A DNA stretch of 64,000 nucleotides from Thermococcus camini (GTDB lineage: Archaea > Methanobacteriota_B > Thermococci > Thermococcales > Thermococcaceae). Where the stretch lies: contig NZ_LR881183.1 of the NCBI RefSeq assembly GCF_904067545.1, positions 1,120,277-1,184,276 on the forward strand. Reading direction: 5' to 3'. Made by a program: the position numbers and the translations under genes. Positions 8,571-17,487 of the stretch are shown here, in pieces. The stretch's first letter is position 1, and every line of letters starts with the position of its first letter. The notes below the pieces were generated by a model. The model searched no databases. It saw only the letters and a list, made by a program, of their open reading frames with translations, and was not told the DNA's origin.

Positions 8571-8776
8571 CCCACCACCCTGGGATGGGAAGTTGAATCC
8601 CTGAGAGATTTAAGATTTGTGAGTGGCAAAACGACCAGAAAACCCAGCGTCAAAGAACTGGAAGTCACGTTACTTTCCAAAATCTCCGGGAAATTGCCCA
8701 AATCTGCGTAACAAAGTGGGACGGCTGAGAAAACGCTTAAAAACTTCTTCATGCAAATGAACCCGGGTGGTGGAAG

Positions 8777-10057
8777 ATGGAGGCCATCGAAAACTCCCGG
8801 TTGAATAAGTTCCACTACACGCTTTTAGCTATCCTCGGAACGGTGTGGGCGTTCATAGCGGTGAATACCATCTCGGCAGGGTTCGTCATAGCACTCCTCA
8901 AGAACGACCCGGCTTTCCAGGGGAGTCTGGCAAAGCTCGGCTCCCTCGGTTCGGCGGCCCTCTTCGGCATGCTCTTCGGCGCGTGGCTCTTCGGCTACCT
9001 CGCGGACAGGATTGGAAGGAAGAAGACGCTCACCCTTGCAGTTGCCACATTCTCCCTTGCCTCGATAGTCAGCTCCTTCGCTGGAAGCCTTGACCAGCTG
9101 ATAGCCCTGCGCTTCATCGTCGGCCTCGGCCTCGGCGGTTCTCTGCCGGTTGCAAGCTCGTACTTCGCCGAGTTCATGCCGAAATCAGTGAGAGGCGCGA
9201 TGATTTCCATCCTTGAGAGCTTCTGGGCGATAGGCACGATAATCATAGGCGTAGTTGCGATTCTCGTCAAGGCCGACTGGAGGAGCATACTGCTCTTCGG
9301 CGGCGCGATAATACTCATCCTGCCGCTCCTTCTCACGCTCCCGGAGTCGCCCCGCTACCTGCTCATCAAGGGAAGGGTCAAAGAGGCCGAGGAGACCATC
9401 AGGAAAGCCCTCGGGGTGAGCGTTAAGCTTGAGGCCCCGAAAGGGGAAAGGAAAGCCTCGGTCGGAGACCTCTGGAGGCGCTATGGTAAAACGACCCTCA
9501 TGCTCACGATAGCCTGGTTCAGCATAGCCTTCGCCTACTACGGCTTCTTCATATGGCTTCCTAGGTTTCTCTCGGCAACGCTGGGAATCACCGTCTTCAG
9601 GAGCTTCCAGTACTTCATAATCACCGCCATAGCCCAGCTGCCCGGCTACTGGAGCGCCGCTTACCTCCTTGAGAGGATTGGGAGGAAGAAGACCCTCTCC
9701 TACTACCTCCTGCTCTCGGGAATGGCTGGAGTGGGCTTCTACCTCGCGGCCAACTCAGGAAACGAAACTGCAATAATCGCGAGCGCGGTAGCCTTCAGCT
9801 TCTTCAACCTCGGTGCCTGGGGAGCGATATACGCCTACACGCCGGAGCTCTACCCAACGGCCGTCAGGGGCACCGGAACCGGCTGGGCGGGAGCGATGGC
9901 GAGGATAGGAGGCGGAATAGCGCCGATCCTGGCGGGCAGGATAATGGAGCTGAGCGGGAGCGCTCTGGCGGTGCTCGTGATTGCGGTGGTGGCAATAATC
10001 GGTGCGCTGGACGTTCTGGCGCTGGGAGAGGAGACGATGGGTAAGGCACTCGCTTGA
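8777..10057 (+). CDS. MFS transporter, sugar/organic-acid porter type
   Basis: MFS uptake-type transporter, 426 residues, 12 predicted helices. Both diagnostic loops are visible: GYLADRIGRKKTL after helix 2 and LLERIGRKKTLSYYL after helix 8, plus the sugar-porter-like LPESPRYLLIKGR at the end of helix 6 and PELYPTAVRGTGTG in helix 10-11. This signature set fits the metabolite:H+ symporter and sugar-porter families, whose substrates include sugars, aromatic acids and dicarboxylates. ATG 8777 follows GGGTGGTGGAAG; a CTTAAAAAC box at about 8737-8745 is the likely promoter. It is divergent from the MFS gene at 7371-8570. Confidence 0.9.
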   Translation: MEAIENSRLNKFHYTLLAILGTVWAFIAVNTISAGFVIALLKNDPAFQGSLAKLGSLGSAALFGMLFGAWLFGYLADRIGRKKTLTLAVATFSLASIVSSFAGSLDQLIALRFIVGLGLGGSLPVASSYFAEFMPKSVRGAMISILESFWAIGTIIIGVVAILVKADWRSILLFGGAIILILPLLLTLPESPRYLLIKGRVKEAEETIRKALGVSVKLEAPKGERKASVGDLWRRYGKTTLMLTIAWFSIAFAYYGFFIWLPRFLSATLGITVFRSFQYFIITAIAQLPGYWSAAYLLERIGRKKTLSYYLLLSGMAGVGFYLAANSGNETAIIASAVAFSFFNLGAWGAIYAYTPELYPTAVRGTGTGWAGAMARIGGGIAPILAGRIMELSGSALAVLVIAVVAIIGALDVLALGEETMGKALA

Positions 10058-10097
10058 GGCATTAGCGGGCCATTGATTTTTATTTTTGAAGGTAACA

Positions 10098-10106
10098 TTT
10101 ATAAGA
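10098..10106 (+). promoter_or_regulatory. TATA box of the ABC-exporter/PEGA operon
   Basis: ATTTATAAG lies about 60 bp before the GTG of the first gene and is the only good box in the gap after the MFS gene. All five following genes overlap or nearly touch, so this is probably the single promoter of the cluster. Confidence 0.55.
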
Positions 10107-10159
10107 CATTCAATCGTCACACCTGTTGGTGACCTCCGATTAGAGGAAAACTTGGAAGA

Positions 10160-11158
10160 GTGATTGCACTAATCGTATTGATTGTTACTTTTCAAGGGGT
10201 GCCCTCAACCACCTCTGCATGGGGAACAGCCGAGTGGTTCAGAGAAGGCACCCACGCAACGTACGCGCTCCTCGAACCAGAAGGCGGCCCAAGGGACATT
10301 AAGGACCTGTACATGTTCCAGCTCTATCCAGAAATGCTTCCTTCCAGTGTTAGAATCGACATCATAAGCCGCTTGAGCGACGATTCTCCCTGGAAAAAAG
10401 ACGGTTTCCCATTTGTAATCGGAGACTGCACAGGGATATTCCTTCGTTTTGAAATCGTCGATATCCAAAAGGAACTTGCCCGTGTTAACATCAGCGTGAC
10501 GTTTGTGAATGCCACCCTCGAGGGCAATTATCTCGAAATAATCCCCAATCTGACGATATGGAAGGTGCTGAACCTTAACCTGACAACCATGACGTACTTT
10601 GATAATGGAACCCCCATCGGAAAGGCCACCCTCTTCATCGATCCATCGGATACACCGAGACCCGGGGAGGTGCTCTTCAATCTTGAGGGGCTTTCAAGGG
10701 AGACCAACGTCTCGGTGGGGAACGTCACCTACAGTGCCTATGGCAACAGCACGGTTCTGACGTACTACAGACCCTTCAAGCCGCCCCACATCGGAATAAC
10801 AACCCGGAGGTTCTACTTCAGCGATGCCGGGGAGAACTGGTCAATCTCTGGAGGGGGAAAGGAAGAGTACACCTACGACTTCCTAACCGGCGTCATGATA
10901 GCGGGAACCTTCAGCCACTCCACCGAGCTGATGGCCCTTGGAGTTTTTAGTATTGATGGTATGGACAGAAGAATCCGCGGAAAATCAGAAGCTGGGGTGT
11001 GGCCAGACGGCATCAAACTGTACAACACGAACATCGCTTTTCCTGATGAAGGAAACTCTTCCCCTCCCAATAGTCTCTGGAGGTACTACCTGTACTCCGG
11101 GATTCTGGCACTGATGGCTTCACTTCTGGTGAGGTGGTGGAATAATGGGCACCGTTAG
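10160..11158 (+). CDS. Secreted or membrane-anchored protein of ABC exporter operon
   Basis: Unrecognised protein of 332 residues with an N-terminal hydrophobic segment (IALIVLIVTFQGVPSTTSA, signal-peptide-like), a long extracellular beta-rich region with several N-x-S/T sites, and a C-terminal helix YLYSGILALMASLLV followed by basic residues. It therefore looks like an extracellular domain anchored at the C-terminus. GTG 10160 is the only start in the open stretch, since an in-frame TGA occurs at 10130-10132; a recognisable ribosome binding site is weak (GAGGAAAA at 10144). It overlaps the permease by 14 bp and is thus likely to work with the exporter, perhaps as accessory or cargo protein. 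Confidence 0.75.
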   Translation: MIALIVLIVTFQGVPSTTSAWGTAEWFREGTHATYALLEPEGGPRDIKDLYMFQLYPEMLPSSVRIDIISRLSDDSPWKKDGFPFVIGDCTGIFLRFEIVDIQKELARVNISVTFVNATLEGNYLEIIPNLTIWKVLNLNLTTMTYFDNGTPIGKATLFIDPSDTPRPGEVLFNLEGLSRETNVSVGNVTYSAYGNSTVLTYYRPFKPPHIGITTRRFYFSDAGENWSISGGGKEEYTYDFLTGVMIAGTFSHSTELMALGVFSIDGMDRRIRGKSEAGVWPDGIKLYNTNIAFPDEGNSSPPNSLWRYYLYSGILALMASLLVRWWNNGHR

Positions 11159-11924
11159 AACCCAGTTGGAGTGGGAGCTGAACGATCCGCTGAAGCTCGC
11201 TGTTTTCCTCTTCGGGTTCCTGCTGACGGGGCTGGCGTTCTTGAAGGACGCCCTCAGTATGGGAGCAACCGGCATGTTGAGCCCATTCAGCCAGGAATCC
11301 GCCGTTCACTACGCCAAGACCATTCCAAGGCTTGCCCTGCCGGTTTTATCCCAGGAAGCCTACAGCGTTCTTGTCTTTGTCGCAGTTATGCTCTCCAGCC
11401 TCTCAATAAGAGGCGAGATGGACTCGCTGGCTGCCCTAACCGTTTACTCGCTCCCGATCAGGAAGTGGAAGTTGTTCCTTATCAAATTTGTTTCAGTCCT
11501 AGTTCTGACGGCCCTATCGTTCGTGGTCCCATATTTCCTGGCCGTGGGATACGTCCTCTCTGGCTCTCCTTCTCTCCTCGCCGGGATACTCGGAGACGGG
11601 GTTTGGAGTAATGTTCTGACGTTTTTCCTGATTGCGGTCTTCTACACGGTTTCGGTTTCCATTTTCATAGCCCTGCTGTCACCGAATTCGTTCGCCTCGA
11701 TTCTGGGGGGACTCTCAGTACTGTACGTCCCGGTTATTCTCGGGATATCCAGCCTGCCCCCATTCAGCATCTCCGCCGCCATGTCATCCTATCTGAGTTC
11801 GGTGACCTATGGAATGGGACACACAGCTGCCGCCCACGGGAATGTGGCTGGAGTCGGGTTCTTCCTTCCCGCCCTGCTGTTGGCGGCATCGATAATCCTC
11901 AGCGAAAGGAGGGATGCCCGGTGA
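11145..11924 (+). CDS. ABC-2 type transporter permease
   Basis: Membrane permease of 259 residues with about six helices. The pattern (N-terminal cytoplasmic lead, FLFGFLLTGLAFL, a conserved SLSIRGEMDSLAALTVYSLP stretch with the E-x-x-S-x-x-x-L-x-x-x-P core of ABC-2 permeases, then four helices) fits exporters of the NatB/YhaP type. The ATG overlaps the end of the upstream gene by 14 bp, and its stop overlaps the next start (GTGA), so translation is coupled. It would pair with the ATPase at 12367. Confidence 0.85.
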   Translation: MGTVRTQLEWELNDPLKLAVFLFGFLLTGLAFLKDALSMGATGMLSPFSQESAVHYAKTIPRLALPVLSQEAYSVLVFVAVMLSSLSIRGEMDSLAALTVYSLPIRKWKLFLIKFVSVLVLTALSFVVPYFLAVGYVLSGSPSLLAGILGDGVWSNVLTFFLIAVFYTVSVSIFIALLSPNSFASILGGLSVLYVPVILGISSLPPFSISAAMSSYLSSVTYGMGHTAAAHGNVAGVGFFLPALLLAASIILSERRDAR

Positions 11925-12370
11925 AGAGGTTTGCAGCGTTCCTTCTGCTCGCTCTCCTCCTCTTCACCATAGAATCGCTACTTCTTCCCCGGTACTACCA
12001 GAAAACCCCAACGGCCTACGGATTCTTCAGCGATGATGGTTCCTCCGTTTCGGTGTTTGTCCCGACCGCAAGAAGGGTCGCCATCAGCGTTGTAACGGAG
12101 AATCCGGATAGGTATGAAATTGAGGTGTTCGATGGCGTCAGGAACAGGTTCATCACGAACCTGACCGCAATGGGGAACATGTACCGGGAGCTGGAGCTGC
12201 CCGATTCCGGAACGTACTATTTCGTGTACCGCGGAAACGGCACTGCGAGGATAGCCGTTGGAACCCTCGCGATGTATCCATCTAGGGGAGTGTTGAAAAT
12301 TGAGTACCTGATTGGCGGAACGGTAGCATTTGTTCTCGCCGCGCTAGTCTGGGTGGGGGTGAGGCAATGA
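11921..12370 (+). CDS. Small membrane protein of ABC exporter operon
   Basis: Unrecognised 149-residue protein. An N-terminal helix (FAAFLLLALLLFTIESLLLP) is followed by an extracellular beta-sandwich-like domain of about 85 residues (FFSDDGSSVSVFVPTARRVA, then ISVVTENPDRYEIEVFDG) and a C-terminal helix (IGGTVAFVLAALVWVGV). Two membrane anchors around an outside domain suggest an accessory subunit. GTG 11921 overlaps the permease stop, and the stop overlaps the ATPase start (ATGA). Found between permease and ATPase, it is probably a dedicated part of this exporter. Confidence 0.75.
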   Translation: MKRFAAFLLLALLLFTIESLLLPRYYQKTPTAYGFFSDDGSSVSVFVPTARRVAISVVTENPDRYEIEVFDGVRNRFITNLTAMGNMYRELELPDSGTYYFVYRGNGTARIAVGTLAMYPSRGVLKIEYLIGGTVAFVLAALVWVGVRQ

Positions 12371-13041
12371 TAGTGAGGGCAGAGAAGCTTACAAAGCGCT
12401 TCGGGAGTGTCCTCGCCCTGAACTCCGTTGAGGTTGAGATTCCGGAGGGATTAACGGTCATAGTCGGCCCCAACGGGGGTGGCAAGTCCACTTTCCTGAA
12501 AATCGCCGCCGGAGCGTACAGGCCGACTGCGGGAAGGATAAAGGTCCTTGGAAAAGACCCTTGGAAGAACGAGCAAATAAAGAGGAGAATCGGCGTCTCC
12601 TTTGACCCGCCGGCCCTCCCACCGCTGAGGACAGGGCTGGAGTGGTTGGAATACATCTCAGAGGCCAGAGGGGGCGACGGAGAGAGCGTCCAAAAGGCCG
12701 CGGAGATGTTCGGAGCCAGGGAGTTCATCGCAAAAAAGATTCGAGACTACTCCGCGGGCATGAGGAAGAGGCTTTCCCTTGCCCAGGCGTTCGTGGGAGA
12801 CCCGGAGGTGGTGTTCCTCGACGAGCCGCTGGCCAATCTCGACCTAAACGGCATGAGGGATGTAATGGAGGTTATAAAGGAAGAACACAAGAACGGCCTG
12901 AATCTTGTGGTAATCTCCCACATCTGGCGCCCCTTCATGGAAGTAGCAGATTACGCTGTTTTAATAGCTGCGGGGAAGGTACAGGCCGCTGGTTCCCCCC
13001 AAGATATTCTACCGTTGCTGGAAAAAGCGTTTCCCCTGTGA
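12367..13041 (+). CDS. ABC transporter ATP-binding protein
   Basis: ABC ATPase of 224 residues. Walker A is GPNGGGKST (with an extra Gly in place of the usual Ala/Ser), the signature is YSAGMRKRLSLAQ, Walker B is VVFLDEPLANLD and the switch His is in VISHIW. The signature reads SAGM rather than SGGQ, which is usual in the CcmA/NatA exporter subgroup. It overlaps the upstream gene by 4 bp and lies 10 bp before the PEGA-protein start. It energises export together with the permease at 11145; the substrate is unknown. Confidence 0.94.
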   Translation: MIVRAEKLTKRFGSVLALNSVEVEIPEGLTVIVGPNGGGKSTFLKIAAGAYRPTAGRIKVLGKDPWKNEQIKRRIGVSFDPPALPPLRTGLEWLEYISEARGGDGESVQKAAEMFGAREFIAKKIRDYSAGMRKRLSLAQAFVGDPEVVFLDEPLANLDLNGMRDVMEVIKEEHKNGLNLVVISHIWRPFMEVADYAVLIAAGKVQAAGSPQDILPLLEKAFPL

Positions 13042-13051
13042 GGTGAGGATA

Positions 13052-14683
13052 ATGAAAAAGACCGCAATCCTAATCAGCATGATGCTTCTGCTCTCCATCG
13101 CGACTGGGAGTGTTAGTGCGCTTCCAAAAAGCGGTTACGGCGTATTGGTCGTGGACTCGGATTCTGGCGCAAGTGTTTTCATCGTGGAAGAACGGATAAA
13201 CTTCACAGCACCGGCGTGGGTGGAACTCCCTGCATCGAAAGAGGGCGAAAACTACACCCTTATTATGGAGATAAACAGGCTGAGGGTGAAAATCCCGGTT
13301 CTAATCAAAGAGGGGCTGACCACAATAGTGAAGGTGAAAAGTGAGAGAATAGAGGAATCCATGTTAGCCAAAGGGGCCAGCGCCGTTGAAGTGCAGTTTG
13401 GTTCACCCATTAGCCTTCCCCCAAAACTCAAAGGCCCGGAACCCGCCCTTGAATGTATGGCGGCAACCTACGGCCCGATAAACGGACGCGGACTGGTGTT
13501 TGAACTCATGAAGAACCCCAACGGAGATGGCTACTTCCTCCTGCCCAACGGAACTCCCGTTGAAATCTGTGGAGAGTACTATCTCGCGGAGATGTACGGG
13601 ATAGAGGACGGATGGGCATCAGTCGGTCATTTTCTCAACTGGACGACCTACGTCCCTGAGTACAGGAAAATTGAAATAGACTCCTACCCCGAGGACTCGG
13701 CCGTTCTCGTCTTCGGCGCCAGCTACAACGTACTAAGGACACCCATAAAGCTGTTCGTGCCGATAATAACCAACGCTACCCAAGGATACGGCTTTGATAT
13801 GAACGGCAGGCGCGTGGACTTCAGGCTCAACCCGATTCAGGGATACAACATAACACTCGCCTCCAACGTTACCATCACCGGGGGACTCGCTCCCCGTATC
13901 AGCTTCATTGTGAATCCAACTGTGAATGGAGCCGAGATTGGCGTTAACTTCACCACGCTAACTCAGGCGGTATCGCTGAATATTGTCTACGGTCTCCCTC
14001 CAGAGTACCGGAACCTTCCCAACGGACTGGAAAGCACATCTGAGGGAAGCTCCGGAGTAGAAGAAAATCGAGGGAACGCAGAGAATAACACCCCTCTGAA
14101 TTCGACACTCATTATAACGACGTACCCCGAAAACGCGAAGGTAGCTATAGACGGCAAAACCGTGTGTGCCGGAAAATGCGTCCTAAACTTAACTCCAGGG
14201 GAGCACGAAATCACAGGGAGCGCTGACGGCTTTGTTGCGGAGAGCAGGGGAGTAATCCTTGCACCGGGAGAGCGATTAATCCTAAACCTTACGCTTTCAC
14301 CGTACCCGAAGTTTGAGGTAGTGTCCGCTCCAGAGGGAGCCAGCCTCTACATCGATGGCAATTCCACCTCCTGCATAACGCCCTGCAACATCACCCTAAC
14401 CCCCGGAACTCACACCCTGATCTTCAAAAAGGAAGGCTTCAGGGATTACAGGACCACGGTCAGGGCAAATGGAGGGGATAGCGGAGTTATTTCAGCGACT
14501 CTCACAGATTTGAGCGGTAGGAGGTACACGCTTGACCCCAGGATAAAGAACCATGATGATATCCCCAAGGGAAATTCCACCAACGGGAATTCCAGGGGAT
14601 TCCCCATCTCGGGCACAGTGGCATACGTACTCGGCGGCCTCGCGCTCGTGACTGTTGCGGTGGTCATTGCCCGGAAACTCTAA
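13052..14683 (+). CDS. PEGA-domain surface protein
   Basis: Exported protein of 543 residues: signal peptide (TAILISMMLLLSIATGSVSA), a long beta-rich region, two tandem PEGA repeats (TYPENAKVAIDGKTVCAGKC and SAPEGASLYIDGNSTSCITP, each followed by L-x-P-G-x-H and a G-F motif) and a C-terminal helix (VAYVLGGLALVTVAVVIARKL region) with a basic end. Each repeat carries a Cys pair (VCAGKC, SCITPC) that may form a disulfide. PEGA domains are common in archaeal S-layer-associated proteins. ATG 13052 follows GAGGTGAGGAT. Position at the end of the ABC operon suggests it is a substrate or receptor of that system, which is an inference. Confidence 0.88.
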   Translation: MKKTAILISMMLLLSIATGSVSALPKSGYGVLVVDSDSGASVFIVEERINFTAPAWVELPASKEGENYTLIMEINRLRVKIPVLIKEGLTTIVKVKSERIEESMLAKGASAVEVQFGSPISLPPKLKGPEPALECMAATYGPINGRGLVFELMKNPNGDGYFLLPNGTPVEICGEYYLAEMYGIEDGWASVGHFLNWTTYVPEYRKIEIDSYPEDSAVLVFGASYNVLRTPIKLFVPIITNATQGYGFDMNGRRVDFRLNPIQGYNITLASNVTITGGLAPRISFIVNPTVNGAEIGVNFTTLTQAVSLNIVYGLPPEYRNLPNGLESTSEGSSGVEENRGNAENNTPLNSTLIITTYPENAKVAIDGKTVCAGKCVLNLTPGEHEITGSADGFVAESRGVILAPGERLILNLTLSPYPKFEVVSAPEGASLYIDGNSTSCITPCNITLTPGTHTLIFKKEGFRDYRTTVRANGGDSGVISATLTDLSGRRYTLDPRIKNHDDIPKGNSTNGNSRGFPISGTVAYVLGGLALVTVAVVIARKL

Positions 14684-14695
14684 AGCATTTCCTTT

Positions 14696-15157
14696 TTATC
14701 CAAAAATCCCCAGTGCAGGGAACAGTGTTATCGCCATGCTCAAGAGTCCACCGAGGATTAAAGCAGGAACCGTCTGCCTCTTTTCTATGGCGAGCAGGTA
14801 GGCCGCTAAAGCTCCAGTCCATACGCCCGTCCCGGGGAGAGGGATTGCAACAAAAATCGTCAGCCCGATAAAGCCCCACCTCTCGACGTAGGGGTGGGCC
14901 TTTTTTCTCACTCTTTCGACGTAGTAGAGGTAGAGGTGGGCCACCTTTCTCAGGAAGGTTCCCTCAAGCCAGAGCATCAGCCTGTCTATGTAGGGGAGCA
15001 GAGCTGGCAGGAGAAGCGAGAGGAGCAGAACTCCGAGGGAGGCACTCAGAAGGGTCTCCCAGAGGGGGTAACCCATGCCGATGCCGTAGACTATCGCGTA
15101 CCTGCCTTCGAAGGTTGGAACCAGCGAGAGGAGGAACACCTCAAGGAAGCCGTTCAT
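14696..15157 (-). CDS. Small multidrug-export family membrane protein (PF06695-like)
   Basis: Integral membrane protein of 153 residues, about four helices. The opening FLEVFLLSLVPTFEGRYAIVYGI and the loop IPLPGTGVWTGALAAYL match the family named small multidrug export, related to the DedA fold; the drug-export name is historical and the actual function is unknown. Its ATG overlaps the stop of the PAP2 phosphatase gene (ATGA), so the two are coupled; a role in lipid or isoprenoid carrier recycling alongside the phosphatase is plausible. Confidence 0.85.
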   Translation of the reverse strand: MNGFLEVFLLSLVPTFEGRYAIVYGIGMGYPLWETLLSASLGVLLLSLLLPALLPYIDRLMLWLEGTFLRKVAHLYLYYVERVRKKAHPYVERWGFIGLTIFVAIPLPGTGVWTGALAAYLLAIEKRQTVPALILGGLLSMAITLFPALGIFG

Positions 15158-15726
15158 TGGAACTTCCCTCCGAGGAGTGATTTAAGCAGGAGGTAGAGCC
15201 AGGGAGCGAAGAGAAGGCTGAAGAGAACATCGCCCAACCAGTGGACGTGCAGGAAAAGCCTTGTGAGGGCTATTCCGACTGCATATATCCAGGCGAGCGG
15301 GGCGAGCTTCTTCCACCTGTCCGCGGCATAGCTCGCTATTATGGCAGCCCTGAAGGTGTGGCCCGAGGGAAAGGCGTAGGCACCTATCCCCGAACCATAG
15401 GGAATGGGCCTCGGTTCGGCGAAGAGGAACTTGAGCGCGCCGACGGCAGCGAGCCCCATGATGGCGGACAGTACGAATGCGAGCGTTTTAGGTGAGACCT
15501 TCCCGCTCCTCCAGTCAAAGTAGAAGGAAAGACCGATGACCGGGATCAAAAAGAGGTCGCCGCCAAAGGCCGTCAGGAAGTTCATCAAGGGCGTATCCAC
15601 GAGGGGAAGCTTCAAATTGACCCATTCATTTATCCCATGGAGTAAACCGGTAGCCTGGAGAACCAGAACGATTAAAACTCCGGCCGTAAGCGCGGTAAAC
15701 TTGGCGTCGAACTTAACTCTCTCCAT
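15154..15726 (-). CDS. PAP2-family membrane phosphatase
   Basis: Membrane-bound lipid or polyprenyl-pyrophosphate phosphatase, 190 residues, about six helices. All three PAP2 motifs are visible: K-x6-RP as KFLFAEPRP, PSGH in YAFPSGHTFRAA, and (S/T)R-x5-H-x3-D as TRLFLHVHWLGD. ATG 15726 was chosen; there is no ribosome binding site, and a TTTTTTATTG stretch about 25 bp upstream on the coding strand fits a leaderless message. It is followed by the coupled small membrane protein gene. It may recycle dolichyl phosphate or dephosphorylate isoprenoid pyrophosphates. Confidence 0.9.
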   Translation of the reverse strand: MERVKFDAKFTALTAGVLIVLVLQATGLLHGINEWVNLKLPLVDTPLMNFLTAFGGDLFLIPVIGLSFYFDWRSGKVSPKTLAFVLSAIMGLAAVGALKFLFAEPRPIPYGSGIGAYAFPSGHTFRAAIIASYAADRWKKLAPLAWIYAVGIALTRLFLHVHWLGDVLFSLLFAPWLYLLLKSLLGGKFQ

Positions 15727-15774
15727 GGCGTTTAAAGAAAGATGGGGCAATAAAAAAGCTTTTCTCTTGAGGGC

Positions 15775-16356
15775 TCAGATTACCCCCACCGCATAGAGCG
15801 CATGATATGCCTTGAGCAGCGCCCCCTGGACTTTTTTCGGCCCGAAAGTTCTAACGGCCCTTCCGAGGCCCTCGTTGTATATCCTGCGCAGTATGAAGTC
15901 CGTCTCGCGGCTTAGGTTGACCTTCTCCTGATTTTCAAGGTAGAGTCTCGCTATCTCACCCGGCTCGCGGTAGTTTAAACCTTTGAGCCACTTTAGGGGT
16001 ATCCTATCTTCAAAGCGCTTGATGACTTCAAAGCCTATCACCGTAACCTCGTCGTCACCGTAGAGCTCACCGTATATCCTGTTCAGCTCCCTGAGGAGTT
16101 CCTTCACGTCTGAGAAGCCATCTCGCTTTGCATCCTTGTTGGTGAGTTCCCTTACCTTCTTCTTCTCAACCCAAGTTATCCTGACCTTAGCTATAGCCGT
16201 GTCGCTTGGCGTTATCACCAGGTAAATTTCGCTTCCCGGTTTCGCTTCGTAGTCACCGTAGCGTATCGTGGTGACCTTGTCTCCCCTCAGAATCCCAGAC
16301 TTGTAGGCGCTGTCAATCAGCATGAACTTCCTTATCTGAACGCTCTTCCCCCTCAT
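15775..16356 (-). CDS. ASCH-domain protein
   Basis: Soluble protein of 193 residues with an N-terminal ASCH domain (related to PUA, thought to bind RNA): [20 protein letters not shown], then [20 protein letters not shown] and VTVIGFEVI. The C-terminal 80 residues are helical. ASCH proteins are proposed RNA-binding regulators or nucleotide-cleaving enzymes; nothing here settles which. Its start lies 44 bp inside the end of the HAD phosphatase gene, so the two are cotranscribed. ATG 16356 was kept because earlier starts in frame have no better signal. Confidence 0.85.
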   Translation of the reverse strand: MRGKSVQIRKFMLIDSAYKSGILRGDKVTTIRYGDYEAKPGSEIYLVITPSDTAIAKVRITWVEKKKVRELTNKDAKRDGFSDVKELLRELNRIYGELYGDDEVTVIGFEVIKRFEDRIPLKWLKGLNYREPGEIARLYLENQEKVNLSRETDFILRRIYNEGLGRAVRTFGPKKVQGALLKAYHALYAVGVI

Positions 16357-17041
16357 CGCTCAGTCCCCTCACTATCCTCGGCACTTCCTCGAGGTTCTCG
16401 ATGGTAAAGTCCGCATACTCAAGGTACTCAAGCTCCCTATCAGCGCGCTTCCCGTAGCGGAACCAGACTGTGTTCATTCCCACCTGCTTCGCCCCGTAGA
16501 TGTCGGAGTAAAGCCTGTCGCCGACCATCACGGCCTCACCGGGTTCGACTCCCATCTTCTTCAGGGCCTTCTCAAATATCTTTCTGTGGGGCTTCTTGAC
16601 GCCGAGGTAGTCCGATATGAAAACCTCGTCGAAGTAGGCATCGAGTTCGAGGCGGAGAATCTTTTCCCACTGCTTTATGGGGTCGCCGTCGGTTATTATC
16701 CCGAGCCGGTAGCCGGCCCTCTGGAGATCGAGGAGAACCCTTCTCACGCCCTTAACTGTCCTGAGATACGCGAACTTTGTGTTGTGATACGCTATGACGC
16801 CTGCCGCTACCCATTTCGGATTGCTGGGCAGGTCAAGACGCCGGAGCAGGTAGTCGAAGTGCCTGCTGAAGTTGCTCCCGTACTCGGATATCAGCTCAAG
16901 GAGCTCCTGATAAGCGGTATCAAAGTCAACCGGAAGCCCATGACGCACCATGTTCTCTATCGCGTTTCGGCGCGCCATCTCGGCCAGCCTGCTCGTGTCC
17001 ACGAGCGTGTCGTCCAGGTCAAAGAACACGACCTTTATCAT
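16313..17041 (-). CDS. HAD-superfamily Mg-dependent phosphatase (PH1421-like)
   Basis: HAD hydrolase of 242 residues. Motif I is [12 protein letters not shown], motif II ITDGD, motif III the Lys in [10 protein letters not shown], and motif [14 protein letters not shown]. It closely resembles the Pyrococcus horikoshii PH1421 phosphatase in length and sequence, as far as I can recall that protein ([21 protein letters not shown] and [14 protein letters not shown] segments). The substrate is probably a small phosphorylated metabolite. ATG 17041 follows GGTGAAGGG. A long 3' overlap joins it to the ASCH gene. Confidence 0.92.
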   Translation of the reverse strand: MIKVVFFDLDDTLVDTSRLAEMARRNAIENMVRHGLPVDFDTAYQELLELISEYGSNFSRHFDYLLRRLDLPSNPKWVAAGVIAYHNTKFAYLRTVKGVRRVLLDLQRAGYRLGIITDGDPIKQWEKILRLELDAYFDEVFISDYLGVKKPHRKIFEKALKKMGVEPGEAVMVGDRLYSDIYGAKQVGMNTVWFRYGKRADRELEYLEYADFTIENLEEVPRIVRGLSDEGEERSDKEVHAD

Positions 17042-17076
17042 CCCTTCACCCACCGCACTCTACTCGTTCAAGATAT

Positions 17077-17487
17077 TTAACCCTTCCCGATGTCAAGAAA
17101 GGGCCCCCTTCTCTTCCCGGCCTCCTCACGGGCCCAGCGCATGGCCCTGAAGTACTCGTCCTCAGAGATAAGCTCGTTGAGCAGGTCCTCGAGCTTCCAG
17201 GTGAGTGAGGTTTCCGTCGTGGTCGCAAATATAACCCTCCCGAGATTGAGGGATTTAACGGCTCTTATGATGCCCTTCAGCGTCTCGTTGTCGAGGCCGT
17301 GCATTATTACAAACTTTCTGAGGTGCCAGTAGCTTGAGCCGCTCAGCTCCTCCGCCTTCTCAACGATTTCACTGACCACCCAGTCCCTGCAGTACTCGGG
17401 AACCTCAAAAACCGGAACCGAAAGTGCCTCCCGCAGTCTCTCGACTTCATCGGGCAGGAAACCCACCAGCAGAACCTTTCCGCTCAT
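17077..17487 (-). CDS. DUF3783-like conserved archaeal protein
   Basis: Cytoplasmic protein of 136 residues of a Thermococcales family with a DUF3783-type core ([20 protein letters not shown], then [19 protein letters not shown]). No catalytic motif is evident. The ATG overlaps the sirtuin stop (4 bp), so it is translated from the same message, and the HAD phosphatase follows after about 35 bp. Function unknown; the coupling with the deacetylase is worth noting. Confidence 0.75.
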   Translation of the reverse strand: MSGKVLLVGFLPDEVERLREALSVPVFEVPEYCRDWVVSEIVEKAEELSGSSYWHLRKFVIMHGLDNETLKGIIRAVKSLNLGRVIFATTTETSLTWKLEDLLNELISEDEYFRAMRWAREEAGKRRGPFLDIGKG

